Assembly (NCBI GenBank): GCA_000613465.1
Contig: BAJA01000022.1
Location: forward strand, 1 to 64,000
DNA length: 64,000 bases
From: Bacteroides nordii WAL 11050 = JCM 12987
Lineage (GTDB): Bacteria > Bacteroidota > Bacteroidia > Bacteroidales > Bacteroidaceae
Reading direction: 5' to 3'
A program made the position numbers and the translations under genes. Positions 54,309 through 64,000 of this stretch are shown here, one piece after another; position 1 is the first letter of the stretch; each line of letters opens with the position of its first letter. Under the pieces are notes generated by a model. That model was not told where the DNA came from. It ran no database searches and worked only from the letters and a program-made list of their open reading frames with translations.

Positions 54309-56131
54309 TTAGCGAAAGTTATTGGGAGTCATTCTTTCTCCTCTGTCGTTGTTAGTATCGGCAATATCCCACCATACTCGTGTCGATTGCTTATTTTTAC
54401 TTTCCGGCTTATTGGGGTTGTCTTTTTCACTATATGGATATAGCACTCTCTTTATAAACTTCCCAGTAGGTACATCTTCGGAGTTGTTGTTCAGAATGTT
54501 TCTAAGACGTGGGTAGTCTGTTCTGCGAAATTCTGCCCATCCTTCATTTCCATTAGGGAAAACAGTTAACCATTTTTGAGTGATAATCTGCTCCAACATA
54601 CCTTCTTTGTTGTTGGTCATAAATGGGTTCTCTACATCACTTCCGTAAATTTTAAGACCATTAATATAACTTTCTGTATCGGCAGATGATATTTTGTAAT
54701 AATTCATAGATGCCCGTATCCCGTCTTCAAAATACTGTTGAGGTGATTTGCTGGCACCCGACCAGTTTCTCAGGGAGCTTCTGCCAACAGGAATTGTTGT
54801 TCGGCATAGCTCAACCACACTGATTCACGTGCATAACTGAACCATTTCAGAGGATCAAGTACTTTTGAGTTCTTTATATCTGTACGGGTAACACTGTATT
54901 TTGCTACGGTTTCTGTATGGCTGATATTATAGCTTCCGATTTCACATCCTGTGAAGTCATCAAAAGGCCGTTCCATATTGTTCTTCAGTTCATCCAGGGG
55001 TGTTGGTCTCCACCATGATATTGCACAACGTGGATCTATTACCTTTTCCTGCGGACCGGTTGCCATATCAATGATAACATATTTGGTACCTCCGGAACTT
55101 TGTTCTTTGTATCCCAGTTCCAGATCTTTAGCCAAAACACAGTCTCCATTGTATGCAAAACTGCACATTGCCAGAACATTCTCCTGACCACCGTCATTGA
55201 TTCCTCCTTGTTCAACCGGTGCATGGCGTGGAACAGTGCGCATATTGTCGGCATCACTTTGCATCAATCCCCATGAGTTGCTCATGGCAGCTTCTCCTTC
55301 CTGACGGGCTCTTTCGGGATCTACGTTAGAGATACGGAGTGCCAGGCGTAAACGTAGGGTATTGGCAAAACGTAGCCATTTTTCTTCGTCCCCGCTATAA
55401 CATTTATCGTCGGCTGGGTTGAATTTGAATACACACGCATTGGGTACAATACTGTCTACTGCCTGTTCCAATAAACGGAATATAATATCGTATGCTTTTT
55501 CCTGAGTATCATAGGGGACATCTCCCTCTACCACTTTGGCCTGTACATAGGCCGACAAAGGAATATCTCCATAGGTATCAGTTTGCATAGATGCCAGAAA
55601 TGCCCAGTATATACGTGTAATATAAAATGCATTTTTATATTTTTCGTAGTCTACGAATTTAAAAGTTTTCAGTAGATGAGAGTATTCACGTACGGTTCTG
55701 TCCGCATAAAAATGATCCCAGCGTTTTGCCGACCAGCCATCTGTATAAGCATAGTTCGGTGAGTTGAACCTGAAGTTAGGATTATTGTTGGCTATGTATC
55801 CGCTGTACATATCATGTGTCAGGTTGGTTGTGATCTGATAGTCGTTGTAACAGCCTTCATAGGTCAATGAACTGAAAATTGTTCCTGCATTGGCCTGTCC
55901 TTCTTTTAACTGCTGGATATCTTCGTCTGATATTTTATAGTTAATATTTAAGTCTGCATATTTTCCCTCCGGTTCTGGTTCGGGATCCGGGTCTGGCTGT
56001 TCTTGTCCTTCCACGTAAGGAGGATTGTACAGATCCTGATTTAAGTCAGAGAAGTCGTGACAACCTGTTAATGCCGGGAAAAGTATAGAAGCGATGAGTA
56101 ACTTCTTTAAATTGGATTTATATTGTAACAT
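54309..56131 (-). CDS. SusD-like glycan-binding lipoprotein, one frameshift
   Basis: Surface lipoprotein (LLIASILFPALTGCHDFSD) that captures the glycan and closes over the SusC pore. About 607 residues when a missing base near 54775 is added, which joins SYAEQQFLLAEA to LRNWSGASKSPQQYFEDGIR. SusD features: the helical TPR-like region (YYITRIYWAFLASMQTDTYG), FRRTDYPRLRN and the end RMTPNNFR. An acidic Pro-rich linker (YVEGQEQPDPDPEPEPEGK) follows the lipid anchor. It starts 20 bases after SusC. The frameshift is probably a sequence error. Confidence 0.9.
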
Positions 56132-56151
56132 AACTATTTGTTTTTAGAATT

Positions 56152-59100
56152 TTAGAAACCAACATTGATACTGAAACCAAAAGTACGTGAGTAGGGCAGT
56201 GACGAGAAATCAAGTGCCTGTGAGAACATACTTGTGTCATATCCACCTTCCGGGCTTGTTCCGGGGGTATGTTTCATCAGATATGCCAGATTTCGTCCAA
56301 CGAATGATACTCTCAGACTGGAAACAGGCGTTTTTCTTAAAAGCAGGCTTGGGAAAGAGTATCCGAACGAAATTTCTTTCAGACGAATGAAAGATGCATT
56401 ATAAACAAATTCTTCTGCAACGGCCTGCTGGCGTCCGCCTACTGCCTGATAAAATAGTTGGGCATCGATTCTTTGTGTGTTGACTGTACCATCTTCATTC
56501 ATTCCCGGCAATAGTAGTTCGCCTCTTTGTTCCGTACGTTTGGAAATACCATGGCTGGTAGCGATTGCTTCGGATACGGAAACCACATCTCCTCCGAATT
56601 TCATGTCGAATAAAGCCGACAGGGTGAAGCCTTTATAAGTGAAGCTGGGAGTTACAGACATTAGTAAGTCCGGCTGTATGTTACCAATCGGATGGTCGAG
56701 GCTGTACTGCTCATCTGTTGTAAATACAGGTACTCCGTTCTTCATTATTATCTGACCATTTTCGTCTCTTTTATACATTCGCTTGGCATAGATATCGCCT
56801 AATTTGCCTCCTTCTACTGCACCTACGTATACAGGCATGAATTGATCGCCTTCAAAATAGATATGCTTTTTCTTTTCATTCAGTTCCTTTACAGTCGATG
56901 TGTTGTGAGAAAGATTTACGTTCAGATTGAATGTGAAATCTTTTGTTTGTACAGGAGTCGCATAGATCATGGCTTCGACACCTTTATTGACGATTAATCC
57001 GGAATTGATCCAGCGGAGCTTCCAGGGAGCAGCTTCCGGAATCGTCATAATCTGGTCAGTAGTTCGGGTATAATAATAGGTAAAGTCGAATCCTAAACGA
57101 TTATTTAAGAATTTCATATCTAACCCGGCTTCGTAAGACCAGGATGTTTCAGGTCTCAGATTATTGTTGGCCTTGGTCGATGATAATTCCGGCTTTTTGG
57201 CCTGTCCTTTCAGATATCCACCTTCCCATCGGTTATAAATTGCGTATGGAGGAGCGTCTTTACCTACCTTAGCTGCTGAAAGGCGTACTTTGGCGAAAGT
57301 TATCCATTCGGGCATTTTATTCCAATGTGTACGGACAAAGTCGGATGCAACAAATCCCAGATTGAATGAGGGATAGAAGTAAGAATTGTTATCCTTTGGC
57401 AATGTTGACGACCAGTCATTACGGGCTGTAATATCCAGAGATACATACTCATTGTAAGCCATCTGTACAGAACCGAATACAGAATTGGTAGCTCTGCGCC
57501 AACCGTTTTCTGTTACGTTGTTGATATTATTGGCAAAGTTCCAGTACCATTGGTTCTTGTAGGTCATATTTTCTACATCACCACCATATATATTCTGGTC
57601 ACTGTACATAAAGTTGGCACCCGCCATGTAATTAAGCTGGAACTTTTCACCGAATTTATTGTTTCCAATCAGCAGAAATTCTGCATTCGATTCAAAGTGG
57701 TTCTCTTCCTGGCGAGTCAGGCGGTCTTCTTCTATTTCCTGCATTGTATTATATTTCGTACCGTTGGAAAGATCCGATTCTACAATGCGGGTACGATAAT
57801 AGTCAAATGCGTATTTTGCAGAGAGATACAACCAATCTGTAAAGTTCAGTTTCAGGTTGTAGAAACCGAATGCGCGCCAGCGTTCATCCTGATTCTGACG
57901 CTGTTTGTTCACGTAATATGGATTCAGGTATTCAGTGGTGGGAGGAGTCCAGTTCACATGAAATTTTTCGGGGGTTGAGTATTGTGACAAGTCAGAAAGG
58001 CGTATGTTATTGGGTACAAGGAGTAATTGCGAAACTTCTCCATACGCACCATAAGTCGGACGGTTTTCTGCTTTCGTGTTTGACAGTGAAACTTTGGCAT
58101 CCATTGACAGATATTTGTTCATTTTCATACCTGCATTCAGATCGATATTGATTTTGCGCAATGATTCTCCGGTGAACATACCATCTGCATTTGAATATCC
58201 GAAGGAGGTACGGAAGTGTGCATCCTCTTTCATGTTTCCAATGGCTACACTGTGGTTTTGTGAAAAACCGGTGTTGAAGTAGTCTTTCATTTTACTGCCA
58301 TAGTTCAAATAGGGTATTTCTGCACCGTTCCATGCTGTCTTTAAACTTCCGTCCAGTTCAGAACCGAAGCTATATATCGATTGAGGTGAATATTCACCAT
58401 TATTTCCTTGTCCGTATTTCTTTTGGCGTTCTAACTCATCAGCAACCTGAGTCCATGTGAAAGTTCCGGAATAATTGACACCAAATCCGTCTTTCCTTGT
58501 TCCTTTTTTGGTTGTAACCAGGATCACACCATTACCGGCACGCGACCCATAGAGGGCTGCTGCGTTTGGTCCTTTTAATACGGAAATAGACTCAATGTCT
58601 TCAGGGTTGATGTCGAATGAAGTGCTGCCACGGTCTACTCCACCATACATTGAAGCACCCGAATAACTTTCTTCGGTGAAAGGTACACCATCTACAATCC
58701 AGAGAGGCTGGTTGTTGTCTGCTAAAGAAGAGTTACCGCGGATGGTGATTTTGGCAGAGCCACCAAGACCTGTCGTAGATGAGTTGATAGATAATCCGGC
58801 TACTTTTCCTTGCAGGGCATTGGCTACCTGAGCATCTCCGGTAGATGTCAGAGCATCCCCTTTTACGTCTTGAACAGCGTACCCAAGCATCTTTTTTTCA
58901 CGTTTGATGCCCAAGGCGGTCACTACTATCTCGTCAATAATCTGAGTATCACTTTGCAGAGTCAGATTGATTACGTTCTGTCCTTTGAACGGGATTTCCT
59001 GTGATTTATATCCAATATAGGAAAATGTGATAACGGGGTTTACTTCATTGGTTACTAATGCGTAATTTCCATCAAAATCAGTAATGACTCCGTTTGTGGT

Positions 59101-59529
59101 TCCTTTCACCAGTACATTCACCCCGATCAGTGGTTCACCGGATTCGTCAACGACCTGTCCGCTGATCTTTTTTTCTTTCCCGGTTTGTTGTTGCTCTTTG
59201 TTGTTCTGATCCTTTTTCTCAGAAAGATAGATGATATTATCTTCAACTTTGAAACTAATATTTTTTCCTTTCAGCACCAGGTTCAAAACATCCTCTACAG
59301 CTGCATTTTTTAATGACAACGGTTCTACTGAAATATCAGACAGTTTATCGTCATAAAAGAACTGGAACTTTGACTGTGCCTGGATCTGTTGAATAATGCT
59401 TTTTAAGGTAGTATGAGGTGTATTAAGGTTCAACTGAGCCATGCTCCATTGCACCGGAACTACCATGAGTAAAAGAATCAATAAAGCTCGGCATAATTTA
59501 GAGCTTCGAAAATAATGATTGCTTTTCAT
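56152..59529 (-). CDS. SusC-like TonB-dependent outer-membrane transporter with STN domain
   Basis: Imports the oligosaccharide through the outer membrane. The 1125-residue protein has a signal peptide, an STN secretin/TonB N-terminal domain at ~32-105 (SIIQQIQAQSKFQFFYDDKL) used for signalling to FecR, a carboxypeptidase-like domain (ISGQVVDESGEPLIGVNVLV), a TonB-plug (GDAQVANALQGKVAGLSIN, IESISVLKGPNAAALYGSRA) and a barrel ending YSRTFGFSINVGF. The STN domain and the nearby sigma/FecR pair indicate trans-envelope autoregulation. It is followed by SusD after 20 bases and preceded by a 441-base gap. Confidence 0.95.
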   Translation of the reverse strand: MKSNHYFRSSKLCRALLILLLMVVPVQWSMAQLNLNTPHTTLKSIIQQIQAQSKFQFFYDDKLSDISVEPLSLKNAAVEDVLNLVLKGKNISFKVEDNIIYLSEKKDQNNKEQQQTGKEKKISGQVVDESGEPLIGVNVLVKGTTNGVITDFDGNYALVTNEVNPVITFSYIGYKSQEIPFKGQNVINLTLQSDTQIIDEIVVTALGIKREKKMLGYAVQDVKGDALTSTGDAQVANALQGKVAGLSINSSTTGLGGSAKITIRGNSSLADNNQPLWIVDGVPFTEESYSGASMYGGVDRGSTSFDINPEDIESISVLKGPNAAALYGSRAGNGVILVTTKKGTRKDGFGVNYSGTFTWTQVADELERQKKYGQGNNGEYSPQSIYSFGSELDGSLKTAWNGAEIPYLNYGSKMKDYFNTGFSQNHSVAIGNMKEDAHFRTSFGYSNADGMFTGESLRKINIDLNAGMKMNKYLSMDAKVSLSNTKAENRPTYGAYGEVSQLLLVPNNIRLSDLSQYSTPEKFHVNWTPPTTEYLNPYYVNKQRQNQDERWRAFGFYNLKLNFTDWLYLSAKYAFDYYRTRIVESDLSNGTKYNTMQEIEEDRLTRQEENHFESNAEFLLIGNNKFGEKFQLNYMAGANFMYSDQNIYGGDVENMTYKNQWYWNFANNINNVTENGWRRATNSVFGSVQMAYNEYVSLDITARNDWSSTLPKDNNSYFYPSFNLGFVASDFVRTHWNKMPEWITFAKVRLSAAKVGKDAPPYAIYNRWEGGYLKGQAKKPELSSTKANNNLRPETSWSYEAGLDMKFLNNRLGFDFTYYYTRTTDQIMTIPEAAPWKLRWINSGLIVNKGVEAMIYATPVQTKDFTFNLNVNLSHNTSTVKELNEKKKHIYFEGDQFMPVYVGAVEGGKLGDIYAKRMYKRDENGQIIMKNGVPVFTTDEQYSLDHPIGNIQPDLLMSVTPSFTYKGFTLSALFDMKFGGDVVSVSEAIATSHGISKRTEQRGELLLPGMNEDGTVNTQRIDAQLFYQAVGGRQQAVAEEFVYNASFIRLKEISFGYSFPSLLLRKTPVSSLRVSFVGRNLAYLMKHTPGTSPEGGYDTSMFSQALDFSSLPYSRTFGFSINVGF

Positions 59530-59768
59530 ACAAAAAATTTAATGGTTATACAATTGTTATATCTTAATCCTTAGAGGTATTATTATCCCCGTTTATATAT
59601 GAAACAATAATGATGAAAATAACACTTACTGCAAATCTGTGTTTTTTTTAAATAAACTTTGTTTTTGTCCGGATATGGGGGCTCCGACTGTCAAAACTTA
59701 TATAATATGGTTTTTCCTAACGGGAGATACGTTTGGTCTTGCATTGTTTCATTCTGTTTCATTCGTCT

Positions 59769-59856
59769 GAGAATTTTGTTTCAATAGGTTGAGAAAGTTG
59801 TTTCAATACGATGAAACAAAATTCTCAAAGCATTGAAACAACAATAAGGTATAATG
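59769..59856. repeat. Array of four 22-bp units with TTGTTTCA/TGAAACAA core
   Basis: Units begin at 59769, 59791, 59813 and 59835, all with GA. Units 1 and 2 carry TTGTTTCAAT; units 3 and 4 carry the inverse TGAAACAA type. TTGTTTCA-ATACGA-TGAAACAA is a hairpin across units 2 and 3, and GAGAATTTTG pairs with CAAAATTCTC. It sits in the 441-base gap between SusC and GH92; two more GTTTCATT words (59747-59764) precede it. I found no clear promoter for SusC in this gap. Confidence 0.8.
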
Positions 59857-59860
59857 CGAA

Positions 59861-59912
59861 TCACTCCCTTTACCTGCAAGCGTCATAAAACGTTTGAGAG
59901 TAAAGGGAGTGA
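59861..59912 (-). promoter_or_regulatory. Stem-loop downstream of GH92
   Basis: TCACTCCCTTTAC (59861-59873) and GTAAAGGGAGTGA (59900-59912) are exact inverted repeats of 13 bases around a 26-base loop, about 60 bases after the GH92 stop. It has no T-run and may protect the GH92 mRNA end or stop transcription before SusC. Confidence 0.65.
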
Positions 59913-59970
59913 ATAGAAACTATCGCTGTGATATTACACGTGGACCGATAGTTTTAGTTCGGATGAGTTA

Positions 59971-62246
59971 TTAATTCTTTTTCTCTTTTGAGAAGGAGTA
60001 AGGGAAATCAGCAGGTTGCGTACCTCTTTGCAAATTGGGTTGACTGTCCATATTGCATTTTATGACTCCACCTTTGAGTATATCTTCATGTTTCAGATAA
60101 TTCTTTGTATAGTTAGTACCATCAAACAGGAGTGATTCTATATATATATTATCATTATTGTTGTCAGGGGCATCAATTACCAGGTTGTTGCCATTCTCCA
60201 GATGGAGAGTTGCTTTCTTGAATAACGGTGCGCCAAGTACATATTCGTCTGTTCCGGGACATACAGGATAGAAGCCTAATGCAGAGAACACATACCATGC
60301 CGATGTCTGTCCGTTGTCTTCATCTCCGCAATAACCGTCAGGACCGGGAGTATACATGCGATTCATAACCTGGCGCAACCAGTATTGGGCTTTCCAGGGT
60401 TGTCCGGCATAGTTATATAGATAGATCATATGCTGAATGGGTTGATTGCCATGTGCATAGTTACCCATATTCATAACTGTCATTTCACGTATTTCGTGAA
60501 TCACTTGTCCATAATAGCTTTCATCAAACAAGGGAGGAACGGCAAACACGGAATCCAGCATGTTGACAAATGATGTTTCACCTCCCATAAGGTCTATTAA
60601 TCCTTGCGGATCGTGAAATACAGACCAGGAGTAGTGCCAACTATTGCCTTCGGTGAATGCATCTCCCCATTTCAGTGGTGAGAAGGGAGATTGGAACTGA
60701 CCGTCTTCATTGCGTCCGCGCATCAGATTGGATTCTTTGTCGAACACGTTACGGTAGTTCATGGCACGCTGTGCAAAAAGCTTTTGTTCCTTCTTAGGAC
60801 GGTTTAGTGTTTTGGCAAGCTGGTAAATACACCAGTCATTGTATGCATATTCCAGTGTACGGGCCGTGTTCTCATTGATCTTTACATCGTAGGGTACATA
60901 TCCTAATTTATTATAATATTCGTGTCCCAGGCGGCCTGTGGACGATATTTGAGGATGAACATTCCCGGTGCCGTGATGAGTCCTTCATACAATGTTTTTA
61001 CATCATCTACCTTTACACCTTTCATATATGCATCTACAAGTACCGAAGCGGAATTGTTTCCAATCATGCAACCCCTGTGTCCCGGACTTGCCCATTCGGG
61101 GAAGAAACCGCTTTCTTTATATGTGTTGATGAGACCTTCCTGCATCTCTTTATTCATGGATGGATACATCAGATTAAGAAAAGGAAACAGGCAACGGAAT
61201 GTATCCCAAAAACCAGTATCCGTATACATATAGCCCGGTAGTACTTCGCCGTTGTATGGGCTGTAATGAACAGGATTACCATTGGCATCCAGCTCGTAGA
61301 ATTTACGTGGGAAAAGAAGTGAACGGTAGAGGCATGAATAGAATGTGCGGTATTGGTCCAGATCTCCACCTTCTACTTCTATTTTACCTAAGACTTCGTT
61401 CCAGGCATCTTTACCCTTTTGCACAAGTGCATTGAAGCTGTCATTACCGAGCTCTTGCAGATTTAACATCGCTTGCTCCGGACTGATAAATGAAGAAGCT
61501 ATACGGGCGTGCACAATTTCTCCTTTTTGGGTTTTGAAACCAATGACAGCTCCTGTGTGGTCTGCCGTTTGTTCAAGTACATTTTCGTTTAGAGATTGAT
61601 TGGCAAAGGTAGCCTTGTATGTGAAGGGTTTATCGAATTCGATAACGAAATAATTTTTGAAATTCTGAGGAACACCACCACTGTTACGGGTTGTATAACC
61701 AATAACTTTGTTTTGTTCAGGTAATACTTTTATGTGTGAACCTTTGTCGAAAGCATCTACAACAATATAGGAGTGTTCATTCTCCGGGAAGGTGAAGCGG
61801 AAAAGAACCGCACGCTCCGTTGGAGTCATCTCAGTAACAACGTCATGTTCGGCAAGGTATACTTTATAATAGTGCGGACGGGCTACTTCTCCCTTATGTG
61901 AAAACCAACTGGCACGTTTTTCTTCATCAAACTCCGGCTTACCAACAACGGGCATGATAGAAAACTGGCCATAGTCGTTAATCCATGGACTGGGTTGATG
62001 AGTTTGTTTGAAACCACGAATTTTATTGGCTGTATAAACGTACTGCCATCCGTTGCCCATCTTACCGGTTTGAGGAGTCCAGAAGTTCATTCCCCAAGGC
62101 CGGGATATGGCAGGATAAGTATTCCCGGTTGACAGTTCATAGCTGGACTGAGTCCCCATCAGCGGATTGACATATTGTGTCCAGTCTTTTGCTTGAATAA
62201 AGAGTGTGCTACTTATAGCACAGATTAATAAAATAAGTCTCTTCAT
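59971..62246 (-). CDS. GH92 alpha-mannosidase, one frameshift near 60975
   Basis: Exo-alpha-mannosidase (calcium-dependent, inverting) that trims high-mannose N-glycans. The N-terminal part (YVNPLMGTQSSYELSTGNTY) and middle (YTDTGFWDTFRCLFPFLNLM, CMIGNNSASVLVDAYMKG) run in one frame to LYEGLI. Adding one base near 60975 continues as HGTGNVHPQISSTGRLGHEY, KLGYVPYDVKINENTARTLE and YCGDEDNGQTSAWYVFSALG. The repaired length of about 758 residues is normal for GH92. Signal peptide LILLICAISSTLFIQA, no lipobox, so it is probably periplasmic. It lies 66 bases after FecR and precedes SusC. Confidence 0.92.
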
Positions 62247-62312
62247 AATACTATGAATTTAGTGTTTTATGATGTATATTAAAATTAGGGCAAAGATAAT
62301 AATTGATTTTTT

Positions 62313-63323
62313 CTATTTACTTTGAGCTGATATAAATATATTGTTCCCTACAATCTTATAGTCAATTGGAATTGAATTCTTTAATGAGTTTAAGACAGAC
62401 TCTATGCTGTCTTTCCTTTTTAATACACCCGAGTAGGTATTGTCTATTTTTATATCGGGAGCCAGAATGATTTTTACGTCATAGAAACGTTCCAGCGTTT
62501 TTACAATACCGTAAATATCTGCTTTCTCAAAAGGTATCAGATTGTCATGCCATACTGCATCCAGTTTGCTGTCTACCTGTTTTACTATTAACCGCTTTGT
62601 AGCTCTGTTTAGTTCGGCTTTCTGTCCCGGAGAAAGAATAACCATTCCTTCGTCATTATTTCCTTTTACTTCAATTTCACCTTCAATCAATGTTGCTTCG
62701 GCTGATGTACATGCTTTGTTGCATTTGAAATTGAAAGTGGTTCCCAATACTCTGACTCTCATGGCCTCACTTTGTACAATAAATGGTTTTGCCCGATTCT
62801 TGGTTACTTCAAAGTAAGCTTCACCTTCCAGGTAGATATTTCGTTCCTTTGCAGAGAATGTCCGGGGATACTTTAATGTGGCCGATTGATTCAGCCATAC
62901 TTTTGTACCATCCGGTAGTTGTATTTCTTCTACATTTCCATCGGATGCTGTAACTATAACCAGATTGCTACTCTGATCACTGTTGTAAATCCAGTAGCCT
63001 GCTCCCGTACCAGTTAGTAGGATAAGGGTGATAATAGCTGCATATTTCATCCAGTGCTGAATTCGTAATACCTTGTTTTGTTTTCTCTCTTCCTCGGTCA
63101 GTCTCTTATATAATTTCTTTTCAGCCAGATCCATCTTCCTTTTGTCAGAAGCATGGTTTTCTCGGCCCAGATGGTATATTTCTTCCATCCGGAATAGCTT
63201 ACGTGCATTCTCATCTGATTCTTTTATCCAGAGATTAACCTGAATAAGTTCCTCTTCGGTACATTTTCCCATTAGGAACTTAGCTATTACTTCTTCGCTG
63301 AGATTATTCATTTTTTCTTTCAT
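62313..63323 (-). CDS. FecR-family anti-sigma factor
   Basis: A 336-residue anti-sigma factor: cytoplasmic N-terminus (~1-85), one membrane segment (YAAIITLILLTGTGAGYWIY) and a periplasmic FecR domain (VTASDGNVEEIQLPDGTKVW, ATLKYPRTFSAKERNIYLEG, SPGQKAELNRATKRL) plus a C-terminal STN-like segment (YSGVLKRKDSIESVLNSL). It should hold the upstream sigma factor until SusC binds its glycan. It starts 39 bases after the sigma gene. Confidence 0.95.
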   Translation of the reverse strand: MKEKMNNLSEEVIAKFLMGKCTEEELIQVNLWIKESDENARKLFRMEEIYHLGRENHASDKRKMDLAEKKLYKRLTEEERKQNKVLRIQHWMKYAAIITLILLTGTGAGYWIYNSDQSSNLVIVTASDGNVEEIQLPDGTKVWLNQSATLKYPRTFSAKERNIYLEGEAYFEVTKNRAKPFIVQSEAMRVRVLGTTFNFKCNKACTSAEATLIEGEIEVKGNNDEGMVILSPGQKAELNRATKRLIVKQVDSKLDAVWHDNLIPFEKADIYGIVKTLERFYDVKIILAPDIKIDNTYSGVLKRKDSIESVLNSLKNSIPIDYKIVGNNIFISAQSK

Positions 63324-63362
63324 TATATAAATAGGAACAACTCAATCAATAAAAACACTTAC

Positions 63363-63917
63363 TTATCTTAGAAAAAATAAGATGAATAAGAATATTAGAT
63401 GATCCAGGCGTCCACGTAGATATTTTAGTGCTTTGTACATGTGTGCTTCTATTGTACGTAGCGAGACGCCCATTGCATCTGCTATTTCCCTGTTTTTCAT
63501 ATCGTGCAAATAGCTCAGCTTGAATACCTCTTTGCATTTGTCAGGGAGTTCATTAATTGCATCATAAATTTCTTTTCTCAATTCACGGTCTTCTATTCGC
63601 CGGATTACCTCGTTATTATCCGGTTGATAGAATTCAACACGTTTCTGGTTAATTTCTTCTACTATTGCAATGTATCCGCTTTCAATGTTTCGATGTTTTA
63701 ATACATTGAGCGAACGGGTATATACAGCCCGATAGAGGAATGCTTGTATTTGTTCCCCTATCTCCATGGAATCTCTGCGTTTCCAAAGTTCTACAAAGAC
63801 ATCTTGTACTACATCTTCTGCTTCCTCTTCACCTACCAGACGTGTAGCGTAGAAGAGCAGATTGGGATAGTACTTACGAAAAAGAGCTTTGTAAGTGATA
63901 TCAAAATCGTCCTTCAT
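63363..63917 (-). CDS. ECF-type RNA polymerase sigma factor
   Basis: A 184-residue sigma-70 family ECF factor. Region 2: KYYPNLLFYATRLVGEEEAE and VVQDVFVELWKRRD. Region 4: LPDKCKEVFKLSYLHDMKNR followed by EIADAMGVSLRTIEAHMYKA. It is cotranscribed with FecR and should activate the SusC operon. The start is the ATG at 63917, 16 bases after the stop of an upstream gene on the same strand. Confidence 0.95.
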   Translation of the reverse strand: MKDDFDITYKALFRKYYPNLLFYATRLVGEEEAEDVVQDVFVELWKRRDSMEIGEQIQAFLYRAVYTRSLNVLKHRNIESGYIAIVEEINQKRVEFYQPDNNEVIRRIEDRELRKEIYDAINELPDKCKEVFKLSYLHDMKNREIADAMGVSLRTIEAHMYKALKYLRGRLDHLIFLFILFFLR

Positions 63918-63933
63918 TCATAGTTTTTTTAGG

Positions 63934-64000
63934 TTACTTATACCATACCGGGCCGGGGGTATTGCCCATCTCAAATTCAAGAGTTGCACCCTCCATGATC
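63934..64000 (-). CDS. C-terminal end of a glycosidase, probably a second GH92 alpha-mannosidase (partial)
   Basis: The minus strand at the window edge reads IMEGATLEFEMGNTPGPVWYK and stop (63934-63936). This resembles the end of GH92 proteins; the GH92 in this window has DILKGGVIKCNMDSQPN near its own C-terminus in the same pattern. It ends 16 bases before the sigma factor, so it may be cotranscribed with it. Only 21 residues are visible, so the family is a reasonable guess, not a certainty. Confidence 0.5.
   Translation of the reverse strand, partial: IMEGATLEFEMGNTPGPVWYK

Noticed and set aside
59971..62246. GH92 as a true pseudogene
   Set aside because: A single missing base in an otherwise perfect gene, in a window with 13 other such indels, is better explained by sequence error.

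Overview
The window comes from a Bacteroides-type genome (Bacteroidales). Pointers are promoters of the TTTG / TAnnTTTG type, a SusC/SusD glycan-uptake locus run by an ECF sigma factor and FecR anti-sigma, TonB receptors with carboxypeptidase-like N-terminal domains, DUF4834, DUF3822 and DUF4625 proteins, and homologues of PorX and PorW/SprE. The species cannot be fixed from the sequence alone.

Layout. 1-3505: end of an unknown gene, a secreted beta-helix protein and a MATE exporter. 3644-13107: housekeeping genes (TPR protein, birA, MmcQ/YjbR, YraN, tadA, pssA, psd, dnaE, trxA). 13279-20409: an RDD protein divergent from a SpoIIM / membrane protein / DUF4129 / DUF4350 / MoxR / DUF58 operon. 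20650-24347: a palindrome array, an HU-like protein, an Imm17-like protein, tsaE and PorX. 24345-30060: PorW/SprE-like lipoprotein, a metal ABC permease and aroA. 30307-33311: a probable metal-uptake operon (His/Cys-rich protein, TonB receptor, DUF4625 lipoprotein). 33605-33678: tRNA-Pro(GGG). 33981-37558: AraC regulator plus sensor kinase. 37595-49341: aroB, a large beta-barrel protein, cardiolipin synthase, rsmD, a RecD-like helicase and two lipoproteins. 49548-64000: a polysaccharide utilisation locus on the minus strand, read as (GH92 end) - sigma - FecR - GH92 - SusC - SusD - GH85 - GH97 remnant, apparently aimed at high-mannose N-glycans.

Two things stand out besides the genes. First, the intergenic DNA is full of structured repeats: four arrays of short palindromes with a 22-23 bp period but a different sequence at each locus; a GC-rich REP-like element that begins at the stop codon of three genes and also sits inside one coding region; and a ~97 bp dispersed repeat present twice in opposite orientation. 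Second, 14 single-base indels, 12 of them deletions and mostly in short homopolymers, break eight genes and scramble part of a ninth. Each gene reads through to normal length when they are corrected, so they look like sequence errors rather than true pseudogenes. Coordinates of those genes are given for the whole repaired gene.
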